Shown: positions 1-10,379 of the stretch, one piece after another
Layout: every line of letters starts with the position of its first letter
Position numbering within the stretch: the stretch's first letter is position 1
Assembly (NCBI RefSeq): GCF_000699445.3
Contig: NC_067196.1
Coordinates: 88,886,364 to 88,950,363 of the forward strand
DNA: 64,000 bases
Source of the DNA: Schistosoma haematobium
Taxonomy: Eukaryota; Platyhelminthes; Trematoda; Strigeidida; Schistosomatidae
Direction: 5' to 3'
Program-made: the position numbers and the translations under genes
The notes under the pieces: generated by a model
Told to the model about the DNA's origin: nothing
Seen by the model: only the letters and a program-made list of their open reading frames with translations
The model's database searches: none

Positions 1-667
1 GTAGGTTTATAGTTTCATCAACTGATTTGCTTGAAGTAATTAAAGGGTTTGAGTCAAATCTCAACACTGTTCACTTAGTGACTTTAACATAGTAGTGAAT
101 CATACTAAATACATCTATACTTGACTAATATAGCACATCGATTATTCTTTCTGGTTATATCGTAAAACTGAAGGATAAAAAGAAAGTAAATGTCGTACAG
201 GCTTCTTAATAATAGGTAAATAAAAAACGACTAACTTGGGTCTTAGACCTATTCTTTTCTGCATAGATTCTAAAATTAGAAGCCAACACTACCGGAATGA
301 TTTGACTTTTGAAATATGAATAGGGAATAAACCTTAGTGAATCCCTTTTAAATTTTGAAACTGTGAATTGTATACAAAACGTATTTACTTCACTTTTTCA
401 TTGGTATCACCTAGTTGAACTGTCATAAATATAGTTTAGTAATTTTTGAGACTATATTAACATAATCAATATACTTATACTTATCAAAGAAATATTTCTT
501 ATAAGATAATTTATAGTAGGATTGAATACTTCAATTGTCTCAGGTTCTAAACAAAGTTCTAACGTTCCAACGTTCTAACAGTTCAACGTTTGGTTCATTG
601 AAAAAGTACTTGAAATGGCCTTTACCTGAATTTCAATAGTTTTTGTCCAATCAGTTACAAGAAAGCA

Positions 668-1168
668 TTGGTTAAAACACTATTTCTCAGGGTAGAAAGG
701 AAATGTACCATCGACAAACTGGAAGAATTAATGAACGTGGAAAAATATCTAAGAGACAAATTTTACCCACAAAGGTTTATTGACAAATATAAAAAGCCTA
801 AAGAAAACAAGACGAAAATAATTACGGTCAATAAAAAGTCAATATCTATAAATTCTAACTTCAAAGGTAATGATGTCACATACATAATCAACAGGAGGCT
901 GAATACTGAGCTAGCCAGAACTTATCCGGCTGTCAAACTCTTACTTCTCTATAAAACAACGTGTTCAATAACCCAATCAAAGATCGACAAGCAACCCTTT
1001 CATGTTACCACCAACTATATTTATAAATTTACGTGTACCTGCCAAAGCAGCTATACTGGCCGAACAGAAAGGAGGGCAAACCTTAGATTTTTCTTAACAT
1101 GTTCCAAAACGTCTCAGAACAAGGGAAAGAAAGAATCTAAACAGTACAATCATCAAACATTTCCTTGA
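668..1168 (+). pseudogene. Penelope-like RT/GIY-YIG C-terminal remnant
   Basis: The 166-codon open frame begins at a TTG inside a longer remnant, so the first codon is not a real start. Residues 64-90 carry the linker block FKGNDVTYIINRRLNTELAR. Residues about 116-136 carry the endonuclease signature YKFTCTCQSSYTGRTERR, where the usual YIG has become YTG. The Arg/Glu-His segment that normally follows (R..EH) is lost after NLRF, replaced by an unrelated reading, and the frame stops shortly after. An endonuclease of this kind nicks target DNA for Penelope retrotransposition; this copy is almost surely dead. No upstream polymerase motifs remain. Confidence 0.6.
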
Positions 1169-1189
1169 TACAGGACTTTGCTCTTTTGC

Positions 1190-1213
1190 ATAATATATAT
1201 ATATATATATATT
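1190..1213. repeat. (TA)n microsatellite
   Basis: A short alternating TA run lies inside the Penelope fragment, downstream of its broken reading frame. Confidence 0.9.
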
Positions 1214-1353
1214 TACAATATTCAGTCTATTCAATCTATTTACACCCTTTCTCTACTATACTAATGTGTCTTCAATACAACTTTCAATCAAACTCTTTCA
1301 TGTATGTAATCTAAACCCATTATGTAATTATGATTCTTAAATATCACAGGTTG

Positions 1354-1406
1354 TAAGCAGCTGACGAGAATCTACGAAATAAAAATGAATTCATGCTATT
1401 CTGCTA
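1354..1406 (+). ncRNA. Hammerhead-like motif in Penelope terminal region (candidate)
   Basis: The conserved core CTGACGA (1361-1367) is followed by GAATCTAC and GAAA (1376-1379). Stem I can pair AGCAG (1356-1360) with CTGCT (1401-1405), and stem III can close with ATA/TAT (1379-1381 with 1397-1399). Stem II is only one G-C pair, so activity is doubtful. Penelope-like elements are known to carry hammerheads in their terminal repeats, which supports the placement. The matching site in copy 2 (39017-39035) keeps CTGATGA and GAAA but loses stem I. Confidence 0.4.
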
Positions 1407-2064
1407 GAATCTTTGTTTTTACTCTTTTCAAAATGATAAAGGGAACTATGATGTATGAAAGCTCTAACTGCTTACCTCGTAGAAATAAAGATGCATATCT
1501 TTTGAACTTGTTCTGACTAACTTTTAGTATGTTACATTATTTTCTATGGAATAATTTACTGCAATCTCTTCACATAACCAAAATACTACTATCATTTATT
1601 CATATTATCAATTTGAACTTTAGCTTGGATACTGAATTAGATATGCTAACACCTTTGACTATAATCCATCCTACAAGTTAAACTATAGGGTAATAAAATG
1701 TCTAATCACTGTTATTACTTAGCGTCATTATTAGATTACCCTTTATGCAAATATTTTACCTTTACACTGTCCTTGGTAAGTGAAACTAACTTAAATAACA
1801 TTTATCACAGTCAATAGATTATAAATCAACTTGGAACTTGTATGACAACAAACTTGTCAAATTAAGATTTGCTGCTTTTGTTTTGTACACCCTAATGTTA
1901 ACGATTATGAAATAATGTGAAGATTCCAGTGATTATACTGCACATTTAATTGATGTCATCAAATAAAAAATGAACGATATTAGTATGTAAATCTTAATAA
2001 TGTTAATCTTGCAGAAGGTAAATTGTGACAGGAATAACTTAATGGTAACGTCTTAATCTATACA

Positions 2065-2200
2065 GTGGGATGGCCGCACTTGGAGCCACCCTAAAAACAT
2101 TAATATCCTCAAGATCACATCTGCGTTTTGCTGACAGGTTTTAACTAGCAAGAAACATAAATCTAGAGTTTCCTGTTGACTACCTCCAAGCATCTAAAAT
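2065..2200 (+). repeat. H3 hammerhead repeat, decayed copy
   Basis: This aligns by eye with the better copy at 2988-3112: TTTGCTGACAG, then GTTTTAACTAGCAAGAAAC, then TTTCCTGTTGACTACCTCCA. The core CTGACGA has become CTGACAG and stem II no longer pairs, so it should not cleave. Confidence 0.55.
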
Positions 2201-2324
2201 ATAAATATTACCCATAGTTCCAAGTCCCCTCCAGTTATGTTTAATTTATCTAATAAAGAACTATTTTATTGATGAGACAAAATTTCACAAGCCAACTTAA
2301 TAAACTCATAATTATTTTAACAGT

Positions 2325-2500
2325 TGAATTCATGAGTCAATTGAAGCTAGACCACCATGGAAAACCTGGAAGCACTGAACGGCCGATACGTCCTATATTG
2401 GGACTCTTCAGCAGTGCACTTCCACGATCCCACTCGCGAGATTCAAACCCATGACCTACCGGTCTCGCGCGTGAGCGCTTAACCACTAGACCACTGAGCT
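2325..2500 (-). repeat. H1 tRNA-headed hammerhead repeat (3' part to tRNA-like head)
   Basis: Read on the minus strand, it has a tRNA-like head with a B-box-like GGTTTGAATC, then GCACTGCTGAAGAGTCCC...GGAC, then a conserved tail (CTTCCAGGTTTTCCATGGTG...). The catalytic GAAA is mutated to GTAT, so the ribozyme is dead. It abuts an opposite-strand partial copy at 2500-2575. Confidence 0.75.
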
Positions 2501-2575
2501 GGTTCGAATCTCGCGAGGCAGGGTTGTGGATGCGCACTGCTGGATAGTCTCACACTAGGACTAGACGGCCATCCA
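2500..2575 (+). repeat. H1 repeat, partial inverted partner
   Basis: B-box GGTTCGAATC, then GATGCGCACTGCTG and a damaged hammerhead (CTGGATAGTC...GGACTAGACGG). It forms a head-to-head pair with the minus copy at 2325-2500. Confidence 0.7.
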
Positions 2576-2705
2576 TGGTCCAACCATCTCAGTTGATGAA
2601 GATTTACAACCTCATAAAGTGATTTACCATCATTCCTTAATACCCTGAGTCTAACCTTACTATTACTTACCCGGTGATCACAGCAGATGCGAGCAATATA
2701 ATAAT
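2573..2705 (-). pseudogene. RTE-like retrotransposon C-terminal fragment (family 2)
   Basis: Minus-strand translation reads IARICCDHRVSNSKVRLRV then VVNLHQLRWLDHG. This matches, block for block, the translated 40.9-41.3 kb element (IARISWDHR...VNLHQLR.LGH). Only about 45 codons remain. The piece is fused directly to the H1 fragment at 2500-2575, which probably inserted into it or recombined with it. Confidence 0.65.
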
Positions 2706-2987
2706 AATAATACAATAATTATAATTACATTTGAATAATTTTAAAATCAAACAGTAAATTATACATTGCATTCAGTGTATAAGTGATATGTAATCGATCA
2801 GTTAACTTAATTTGTTATATGAAAAAGATAAATAAGAAAGAGTTATCACAATTGATTGATCACTGGGTGGTGATCAGTGTCATGTGTCTCAAGTTCTTAC
2901 TTATTGCAGATCCAATGCTATCGACCATGCTGCAATGTGGCCACCGGTCTAGGTGACTCGACACTTCATGCACTATATATTGAAATT

Positions 2988-3112
2988 AGATGGTGGTTGG
3001 AGGTAGACGAGCACCAGCTCCCTCGAGATTACAGGTACACCTTGCTGACGAGTGCCAAGTAGCACGAAACCCGGGTCCAGGGTTTCCTGTCAACTACCTC
3101 CAATCACCATCT
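2988..3112 (+). repeat. H3 fold-back unit with embedded hammerhead
   Basis: The unit is bounded by a 19-bp imperfect inverted repeat, AGATGGTGGTTGGAGGTAG at 2988-3006 and its near-complement CTACCTCCAATCACCATCT at 3094-3112. Between the arms lies a complete hammerhead (3037-3083), so the arms would extend its stem I. Related but decayed copies lie at 2065-2200, 50195-50330 and 62525-62630. Sequence upstream (about 2862-2987) may belong to a longer element. Confidence 0.7.
3037..3083 (+). ncRNA. Hammerhead ribozyme, H3 type (predicted active)
   Basis: All core positions are present: CTGACGA (3045-3051), stem II GTGC/GCAC (3052-3055 with 3062-3065) with loop CAAGTA, GAAA (3066-3069), and stem III ACCC/GGGT (3069-3076) with no loop. 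The predicted cut is after GTC, between 3077 and 3078. Stem I pairs ACCTTG (3039-3044) with CAGGGT (3078-3083), including one G-T wobble. The loop resembles the Smα loop CAAATA, which suggests a shared ancestor. Confidence 0.75.
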
Positions 3113-3382
3113 AAGAAAGAGTTATCTTTGTGTATTTTTATGTTGTATAGTGTTTTCTTCATAAAAGGTACCAATTACTTCACATGAACACACTATAACT
3201 GTAAACAAAGCTAAACAATGCTAAAGCGATTTTCTGTGGGTTATCATATGACTAAGAATTAATTTAGATTATTAAATGGTATATTAAATAAGAGAAATTA
3301 TTATAAATCAGTGTACTAAACTGTTTTTAAAAAGGGCTCAACCACAACTGTAACTTTAATCATATGAATTTGGTCATGATTA

Positions 3383-3422
3383 AACTATTCAGCTCAGAGA
3401 ACAGAACTGCATCAAACTCATC
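3383..3422 (-). repeat. Fold-back (FB) family arm, partial
   Basis: ATTCAGCTCAGAGAACAGAA is the complement of the outer part of the arms at 6860-7215. It ends exactly where the terminal-inverted-repeat element at 3423 begins. Confidence 0.5.
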
Positions 3423-3703
3423 GGTGAGACTATAATATATGGACGACGTTTCAGTGACGCTAAACTGACCGTGAAAGTGTCCACCTAATAACTAGGACCA
3501 AATGAGGATTATAAACTTTTGTGAGGAATAAGAATTATGATTTACCGTTAATTATTAAGAATTAGATTTAAGGTTTTCATCACGAAATGACACCAACTAT
3601 AATGCCAAAACTTTATTTAGCCAAATGGATCAGTGAATTTCTCGCCAAAATCCGAGACCTATTATCTTATATCTGATTGATTCATCCATAAATTATAATC
3701 TCT
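3423..3703 (-). mobile_element. 280-bp terminal-inverted-repeat element (MITE-like), copy 1
   Basis: It begins GGTGAGACTATAATATATGG and ends CCATAAATTATAATCTCT, imperfect inverted termini. The interior is the reverse complement of the copies at 34988, 39665, 56213 and 60001. There is no coding capacity, so it is probably a non-autonomous DNA transposon; the parent family was not identified. Confidence 0.65.
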
Positions 3704-5600
3704 CCAAATCATCCACCTAAGCTACAAATCTCCATAATCTCAATATGAATTTCTGACAGATTATACAAAAGTTAGGATGTAATTTATTTGGCTTTTAATC
3801 TATTTGCTATTGGATTTTATCAGTTTTAAGATGGTATCACTTGATGTGTTAACTAACACTATACTCAAATACCTTTACAATTTATTCACTAAGCTAGATG
3901 ACATCATTTATTTAATGTTATTATCGTTGAAGGCAGTTTGGAGAAAGACCTTAGATAAAGTTTCATACTGGTTGAAACTTATATATAATGCTTATTCATT
4001 CATTTTGGCTGGACTAATACTGATTGTGGGACTCAAATTGGCATCAATCAGTGTTTAATATCTTCGTAAAGTTTTCGTATAAATTAGAAATAATTTGACT
4101 CATAAAATGACTTTACATTTCCTACTGTAAAGAATTTCTGACATAACATGATGATAACTTATTACAATCAGTGATATTGATCTCAATTACAGTTGTTCAC
4201 TAGAACTTCAGGTGCATAACCAATATTAACGAATAGAGTGCTGAAAGGAATCATCTGCTCATTGTTAATTAATTTCAATATGATGTGAACAGGGAAACAA
4301 GAAGCTCTGACAAACTAGAAAGCTGCTTTTCGGGGCGTTATTCCATTTTATTCAAAGCTTGTAAAACACTGACATTTATTTTTGTTCCTAATCTGTTCTA
4401 CAGAACATAAGCTTTCGTTTGACGTTTGATTCACTGTCATAGCCCTTTTTGTCCCGAAGCTATTGTAATTTAAACAAAACATTTTGCACCCTATTTTCTA
4501 CTCTAATTCCCAGCTTTGGACATAATTGTATTTTTCCTAATTATCGTACGTTGTGGTCAGGTTATTCACCTATTTATTTGTGTACCTTTTTACACTGAAC
4601 TAAACTGAACTGAAATCAGGATACCGGGAATAGATCGACTAGTGTTCCAGTTGTCTTGTCTCCTCTCATTCGCGTGCTTGTCAGCCAATCAGGTGATAGA
4701 ATAGTTTTCTTCTCTCTACCCCACTTCGAACTCACCCGTACTAGCCTCAAGGTTAGGTCGGTCAGCCTATCGCACCAAGGTCTTAATATGGATTAGATAA
4801 GTATCCGCAGCACTGAAAGTGGGCAGACGGATCTAGGTCATAACACAATAGTTATCTGACTAAAACCATCATCACTATTTTTCTACTCTGATTACGTCAC
4901 TAAGGTTTACCAGTACAATGTAAACATATTGTTGTATTCATGATTCAACTGTATTTTTCTCAAAAAAAGATATTCGGTTTATCCACAAAACAAGATGGTT
5001 AATGAATATAAACAATTTTATGAAGAAATCTTTGTTTTCAACAGCTCTTATTGTTTAAAATATCAGTGCAAACCAGTTGTGTGTGTGTGTGTCAGCCTAA
5101 TAAACATCCATTCGAAGCCTAAAAGTAACTTACGAGCCAAACTGGGTAGGGAGTTTTATTAAGTGGTATATACGTGGTAAGTACTAGTTAACAAACAATA
5201 GACTTGAAAGCTCAACATTTCCGAGCACTACTATTTACATACATCAGTGCTTCAATTACTATGATATTATAGACACAAGGGTAAGTAATAAGCATCAGTT
5301 CACTTAAGATAAGAGATACATCAAGCAAACATGTACCAACTAGTTAGAAGTCTGGATCCCCTTCATTCATGAACTAATCATAATCAATTATCATGAATGG
5401 TGTTCACTCTGATATTGTAAATAGTTGTAAAATGTTATTATATACATTATCCTAGTTCTATTGAACTAGTAAATAGTGACATTTCAATATACATCTTTTA
5501 CATAACTAAGTATTTAAACTGTTTATGATAGTCATAGTAGTATATCATATATACCATGAAGATAATGTCCAAGAACTAATTTCAGTCGCCTTGTTGTTAC
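3704..5600. other. No gene or clear repeat recognised
   Basis: AT-rich DNA with no supported coding region; the 84-codon open frame at 3804-4058 has no recognisable motif. The part at about 4610-4860 is less AT-rich and could be an old repeat, but I could not place it. A short GT run lies near 5079-5092. Confidence 0.5.
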
Positions 5601-5607
5601 ATGAAGT

Positions 5608-5655
5608 CGATAATAATAATAATAATAATAATAGTGGTAATAATAATAATAAAAT
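5608..5655. repeat. (AAT)n microsatellite
   Basis: Two AAT runs are separated by a short AGTGGT interruption. Confidence 0.9.
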
Positions 5656-6011
5656 AAGACGTTGGTCACTTAAAACCAGGTGGATACGTAGATATCGGTA
5701 ATAAACAGATTCACTTTAGCTTGAAAAATCAATTCACATATACAAAGAATGTGAGAGACAGAGAGTAAAGTAAACTTAATGTGAACACTATCATAAACAA
5801 TGCTTATTTTATTACTAAATTCAACTAGATAAATAAAAGCAAATATATTCATCTTATCATAAAGTTTTTATTAAGGTATGTATATATGTATATCTACCTG
5901 TGTATATCAATAGAATGAACGAGACATAGTTTAAGCATGATAGAAATAAGGTAAAATGATGACAGTTATCGTAAGTAATCAATTGACGACTACGTAGCCT
6001 GATAATGATAA

Positions 6012-6013
<2 letters not shown>

Positions 6014-6062
<49 letters not shown>
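6014..6062. repeat. (TA)n microsatellite
   Basis: A long uninterrupted TA run, about 45 bases. Confidence 0.95.
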
Positions 6063-6065
<3 letters not shown>

Positions 6066-6139
6066 TCGACGTAACAAGACTTTATTCCAGCTTGAATGCT
6101 GAGTAAAATCATAGTTTTCTTCTTGTCTATTAGTTTGGC

Positions 6140-6245
6140 GCCAATTCATTGCTGAGGAGTCCCACAATAGGACGAAACGGCCGTCCAGTGCTTCCAGGTT
6201 TCCAAAGGTGGTTTAACATCAATCGGTTCATGATCTCAATCAAAA
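6140..6245 (+). repeat. H1 repeat, 5'-truncated, intact hammerhead
   Basis: The tRNA-like head is missing; the copy starts close to the ribozyme and runs through the tail (CCAGTGCTTCCAGG..., ...TCATGATCTCAA). Truncation near the ribozyme is also seen in the copy at 48285-48395. Confidence 0.8.
6145..6192 (+). ncRNA. Hammerhead ribozyme, H1 type (predicted active)
   Basis: CTGAGGA (6152-6158), stem II GTCC/GGAC with loop CACAATA, GAAA (6174-6177) and loopless stem III ACGG/CCGT (6177-6184). The predicted cut is between C6185 and C6186. Stem I pairs CATTG (6147-6151) with CAGTG (6186-6190), with one G-T wobble. Every core base matches the CUGANGA/GAAA consensus. Confidence 0.7.
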
Positions 6246-6584
6246 AATTAATAATCTCCACAACCCCTATACTAGTCATTAAGATGTTCACTCTCCATTA
6301 TTCTGTATATTAAACGAAAACAAATACTTTCAGTGACGAAATCTCAAATGGTTAAAATGCAATTCACCTATTTGCTGAATAATAAAACGATAGCTTCATA
6401 TGATTAGTCTATGACAAGTAATATTCCTTATTGTTCAGTGTTGTTTATATGATTATTCAACAACAAATTCATTGGATTGTATTTTTTTCCATTTAAGCTT
6501 TGAATTTCCTAGTCTGGATAACATTAAATATGCGTAAAATAAGGAATATTTAAATGAGCAGTTGTATTCGACTACTACATTATC

Positions 6585-6742
6585 ATGCTCTACCGTAGCT
6601 AAACTATGATCATTATGTGAAGCGAATAGTACTGGGTTCGAGTCCCAACTATGGTATGAGGATACATCAAGCTGACGAATCCCAACTGGGACGAAATGAG
6701 TGTGATGGATTCTAGTACTACCCACTATCCATCTCTGATTAT
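6585..6742 (+). repeat. Smα-like repeat, decayed
   Basis: It has a tRNA-like head with B-box GGGTTCGAGTCC, then ATCAAGCTGACGAATCCC...GGGACGAAA and the family end CCACTATCCATCT. The cut site and stem III are lost (GAGTGTG in place of CGCGCGTC). Confidence 0.7.
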
Positions 6743-6859
6743 AGTTGTTGTTTTCCAGTGCCTAAAATAATGAGTACATAAATGAGTGAAGAAGGTTATG
6801 GTTTTATGTTAAATGAAAAAGTTAATTTTTACTTTGGTTACTGTTTAAAGATGTTCGTA

Positions 6860-7215
6860 ATATTTTTATTGTGGAGTTTCGTTCTCTGAGCTGAATAGTT
6901 TGGTCGTGAAATTCTTAATGTTCTTCTGAACAAGATCATCAGCACAAACTTTAGGTAAAAGTCAAGTATTCAACTTCCCCCACATATAACTCATAGGTTG
7001 TCCTGTTGAATTCGATTTTGATTGATTTTTGTTAACCTTCGCTCAGTCATTATCTGCTTTTTGATTTAGATCTGATTCTCGGTAGGCATATGTGAAGAAA
7101 GTCGGATACTTTGCTTCTACCTGACATTTTTGCTGATGATGTTGTTCAAAAGAACAACGACAATTCAACGACCAAACGATTAACTCAGAGAACGAAACTC
7201 TATCAAAAACCTTTA
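6860..7215. mobile_element. Fold-back element with about 100-bp inverted arms
   Basis: The left arm (about 6861-6965: GGAGTTTCGTTCTCTGAGCT...GATCATCAGCAC) is the imperfect reverse complement of the right arm (about 7108-7214: GCTGATGATGTTGTTC...CTCAGAGAACGAAACTC). The core is about 140 bp with no coding capacity. Single arms of the same family lie at 3383-3422, 32852-32945 and 62220-62318. Confidence 0.65.
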
Positions 7216-8305
7216 CTTGGATTAGGACTTTCTTCTACCATCTCAATGATGGTAAAAATATTTTTATCATTTTGAAGTTTGTGTAAAAAAGAAATGGAAA
7301 ACTTAGTAACGTATCGAGTCGCGGTTAATCTAGTATAATAAATCATATGAATATAAGGCATAATAGAAGGGATACTATGTCATGTTATGTGATAATAATA
7401 AAGTTGTTTGAATATATTGTTTAATATAGTAAATATTACCAATGTAATTATAATAAAAAAAACACATGCGTATTGATGTAGATGACTATGTAGATGAAGT
7501 ATTTAACAGTACGAGAATGAGAGGGTAATAAGTTAGAATATATGGCTTGTATATGGAGCGACGCAAACGTGGGCAATGTTAAGGAGAAGGAATAGATGCA
7601 TATGTTGGGTTTTTCGTAGTTGATCTCATTGGCCTTAGCTATGTGAAATGGATATAATCACATTTTTCTAGGAAGATTTCTCAGGACATAATTTACAGTC
7701 GACAGAGATTCATCTATTTTGATATGGTCTTCAATACATACTTGGTGAAGAAGTACTAGTCTAGTAAAAGGTTTTATGATTCCCTTTCCTGACAGTGTTG
7801 GTTCATATTGACAGACTAAGTCCTATCAAGGCTGACCTCATTTCACAAGAGCATTTACAGTGGTGTGTGAAACTGAAAAGCTCGTCATCAGTATCTTAAC
7901 GTCAATTCACTTCGTAAGTATTGATAAGCAAATAAGTATTGAAAAAAGTGTTTTTGATGCTCAAATTTTCTTTAATTGTTGCATATCGGTGGGCTATTGA
8001 ATGTCAGAGAACCGGACATCTTAGGAACAAACTGACATGGTAGGTATTAAGCAAATCTAGTAAATATGTTTAATTCCTATTAGCTGATGAGTGCTCTATG
8101 AAATTTCAGCTTTTTAGTCCATCTAAGATTGTAGAGGTATAGTAAACGTTTGGGAGCCCATAGCCAAAAGAATATATTTTTTCTTAGGATTTTGACAGAT
8201 AATTCTAGCAACGTTAATGTTAGTGCAAAAAGAAAATCATTTCCAATATTTCAATGTTAACAACCATAACGTATAGGTTTAAGTACTAAACCATTTTAAG
8301 TAATT
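7216..8305. other. No gene recognised
   Basis: AT-rich DNA without a supported open frame or a repeat that I can match elsewhere in the window. Confidence 0.5.
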
Positions 8306-8412
8306 ATGGATAGTAGCTAGCAGTGGATACCAAAACACGCGTTTCGTCCTATTTTTGACTCGTCATCCGGATGTATCTGCATCTCAGAGTTGATATTCAC
8401 TCTGGGACTCTA
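8306..8412 (-). repeat. Smα-like repeat, inverted partial copy
   Basis: On the minus strand it has GAGTGAATATCAACTCTGAG, then a hammerhead with GATGACGA in place of CTGACGA, GGACGAAACGCGTG, and the family end CTAGCTACTATCC. It is dead and forms a head-to-head pair with the following plus-strand units. Confidence 0.75.
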
Positions 8413-8875
8413 AACCAATTTTGCTTATCAAGCTTGTGACTTTAGTCAATATCGAGGCAATCCGCACAGGATGCACATAAACCAATAAGAGACTGATCAA
8501 TTACAGTTCTAAGCATCAGTGGGAAAATACAAGCAAACAATACCAAATGAATTTGAACTTCACCCGATTACGCAATGTAGTGGCTATCAGGACTCACTAA
8601 CAAAGTGGATAACAAGATAGAGTTCGGAGTAAACAGTATTGGGTTCGAGTCCTGGAGAGGACATCCACTCTGGTACATCCAACTGGCGAGTCCCAAATGG
8701 GACGAAATGCGGATCAAACTTGGTTCTACTACTAGTCCTATCCATCTATGCTTTGGATGCTTTTGACTTAAGGCCATATTCAGGCAATCCACATAGGATG
8801 CACACAAGAAACTGATCAGTTACTGTCCTAAACAATAATAGGAAGGTGCATATAAACAATATCAAGTGAATTTAA
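8413..8875 (+). repeat. Smα-like repeat, about 1.4 tandem units
   Basis: A tail segment (8428-8545: GCAATCCGCACAGGATGCAC..., ACTGATCAATTACAG...) runs straight into a complete unit. That unit has a tRNA-like head (B-box GGGTTCGAGTCC at about 8640), a hammerhead at 8690-8740 and a second tail to 8875. The two tails are about 330 bp apart, giving the unit length. The hammerhead core has A6 changed to G (CTGGCGA), so it should be inactive. Confidence 0.8.
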
Positions 8876-8902
8876 CATGAAGTTAGTTATATCGTTTCAT
8901 AG

Positions 8903-8903
<1 letters not shown>

Positions 8904-8934
<31 letters not shown>
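8904..8934. repeat. (TA)n microsatellite
   Basis: An alternating TA run just downstream of the Smα-like tandem. Confidence 0.95.
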
Positions 8935-8936
<2 letters not shown>

Positions 8937-9504
8937 CAAATAAAGGGATAAGTACAACTGAACCAGAAAAAGAATTAGGAATTCTTTTAAACTAATAAAA
9001 CACCAGGTAAGTAAGAACTATAGGAAATATGTAATATATTTAAGATTACACGTGAATACTAATTTATATATGTAAATAAGTAGTGTATACAGGCAATAAA
9101 TCAAGTCAACCTAGAAACCATTTGAAATAAGATGAAAATGTTTTTTTTATAGTTTATTATAATATTAAACACCAAAAAAACCACAACAGAAAACAAACAA
9201 TAAACAAGAGGTATGTATTGAGTACAGAATGGGAAAAAATACTTTTTCCACCCCCCTCCCGTTACATACATTTAACTTGTTCGATTCAAACAAAAATTTT
9301 GTAAGGAATAATCTAGGTTTATAGTTGGGTTTTTTTTAATATTTTTCTAATGGACTAATGTTCATTATGAAACTTGAGAAAACAGATGAGCATTGTTTTT
9401 TTATAGCTAATTTGTGTCTCTACAAATATGTATGCTGATGGTCTCATCAAAGTCTTAATTCATAATCTTGATAGGCATGGTTTACAAATAATTTCACTGG
9501 TTGA

Positions 9505-9835
9505 AATGATGAGTCAATCGAAGCTAGACCACCATGGAAAACCTGGAAGCACTGGACGGCCGTTCCGTCCTAGTACGGGACTCCTCAGCAGTGCGCATCC
9601 ACGATCCAGTCCCCCGCGAGATTTGAACCCAGGACCGATCAGTCTCGCGCCAGGCGCTTAACCAACTAGACCACTGAGCCGGCCGGCATTCAACGGTTTT
9701 AATGTCTAACTTCGACCAATCCACGAAGTTGCGCCATCGTACACCATTGTCTTTAGTGAGTTGATATCTCACAAGAGACCTGGTTGAACTCCACTGGTGA
9801 CGGCTTCTCACTAGAACTCCAGGAGTAATTGTCAA
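9505..9835 (-). repeat. H1 repeat, near full length
   Basis: On the minus strand it has the 5' region (TTCTAGTGAGAAGCCGTC...), the block ending GACATTAAAACCGTTGAATG, a tRNA-like head, the hammerhead and the tail. The core has GGAA in place of GAAA, so it is predicted dead. Confidence 0.8.
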
Positions 9836-10379
9836 TTAGTCATGACCAACATAGACTGTGACATATTTGTGGATCGATTTGTGTTAACATATGTAAGTAT
9901 AATGAAATGAATTTATGAAGGTAAAAATATAAACGTAGTAGAAAAAGCAATAGTATCAGTGATATTAGAATAAACATAACAGCGAAGATAAAACGTGAAA
10001 GGATCAGAAAGATTTTGATTGAATCTGAGATATGATGTCTAATGTCACCAACCATTGATTATAATAATCTCAAAGACCGCCATCAGGTAGTCTGCACTTA
10101 ATTATATAGCTTATTTCGGTTATTCGAGACGTTATGAAATGATGATATGTTTTGATGTGGCTACTCCTAGTTTTCTTACTTTTACGCAAACATGTAACAC
10201 ACATATATAAAAGCGTTTGTCAGGAATACGTAATATATATCCCAACAATCTGGGTTGATAAATATTGACCATGTAAACTACCAATTTCCTTTTACCGTTA
10301 GAAAACTGACTTAAAATCCGATGGTTTCCATTCACAACTTCAATCAATTTATTTCACCAAATATACATATTATAACCAG

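Larger units (their letters stand above)
600..1430 (+). mobile_element. Penelope-like element, 3' fragment (copy 1)
   Basis: A 5'-truncated retroelement fragment holds the end of a reverse transcriptase/linker region, a GIY-YIG-like endonuclease segment and downstream terminal sequence. It shares protein blocks with the copy at 38110-39070: FKGxDV...I...LxxxLxRTY and YKxTC...YxGRTERR. The tail (about 1348-1410) is also shared with copy 2 at 38995-39050, including a hammerhead-like motif. The family call rests on the RT-plus-GIY-YIG layout typical of Penelope-like elements. Confidence 0.65.

Noticed and set aside
2269..2537. Open frames over H1 sequence (similar ones at 9428, 23127, 56798, 61302, 61618)
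   Set aside because: Recurring peptides such as QLKLDHHGKPGS come from translating the H1 repeat and do not represent proteins.
6014..6062. Possible regular array (CRISPR-like) among the many repeats
   Set aside because: The repeats are microsatellites or dispersed eukaryotic elements; no direct-repeat/spacer array exists.
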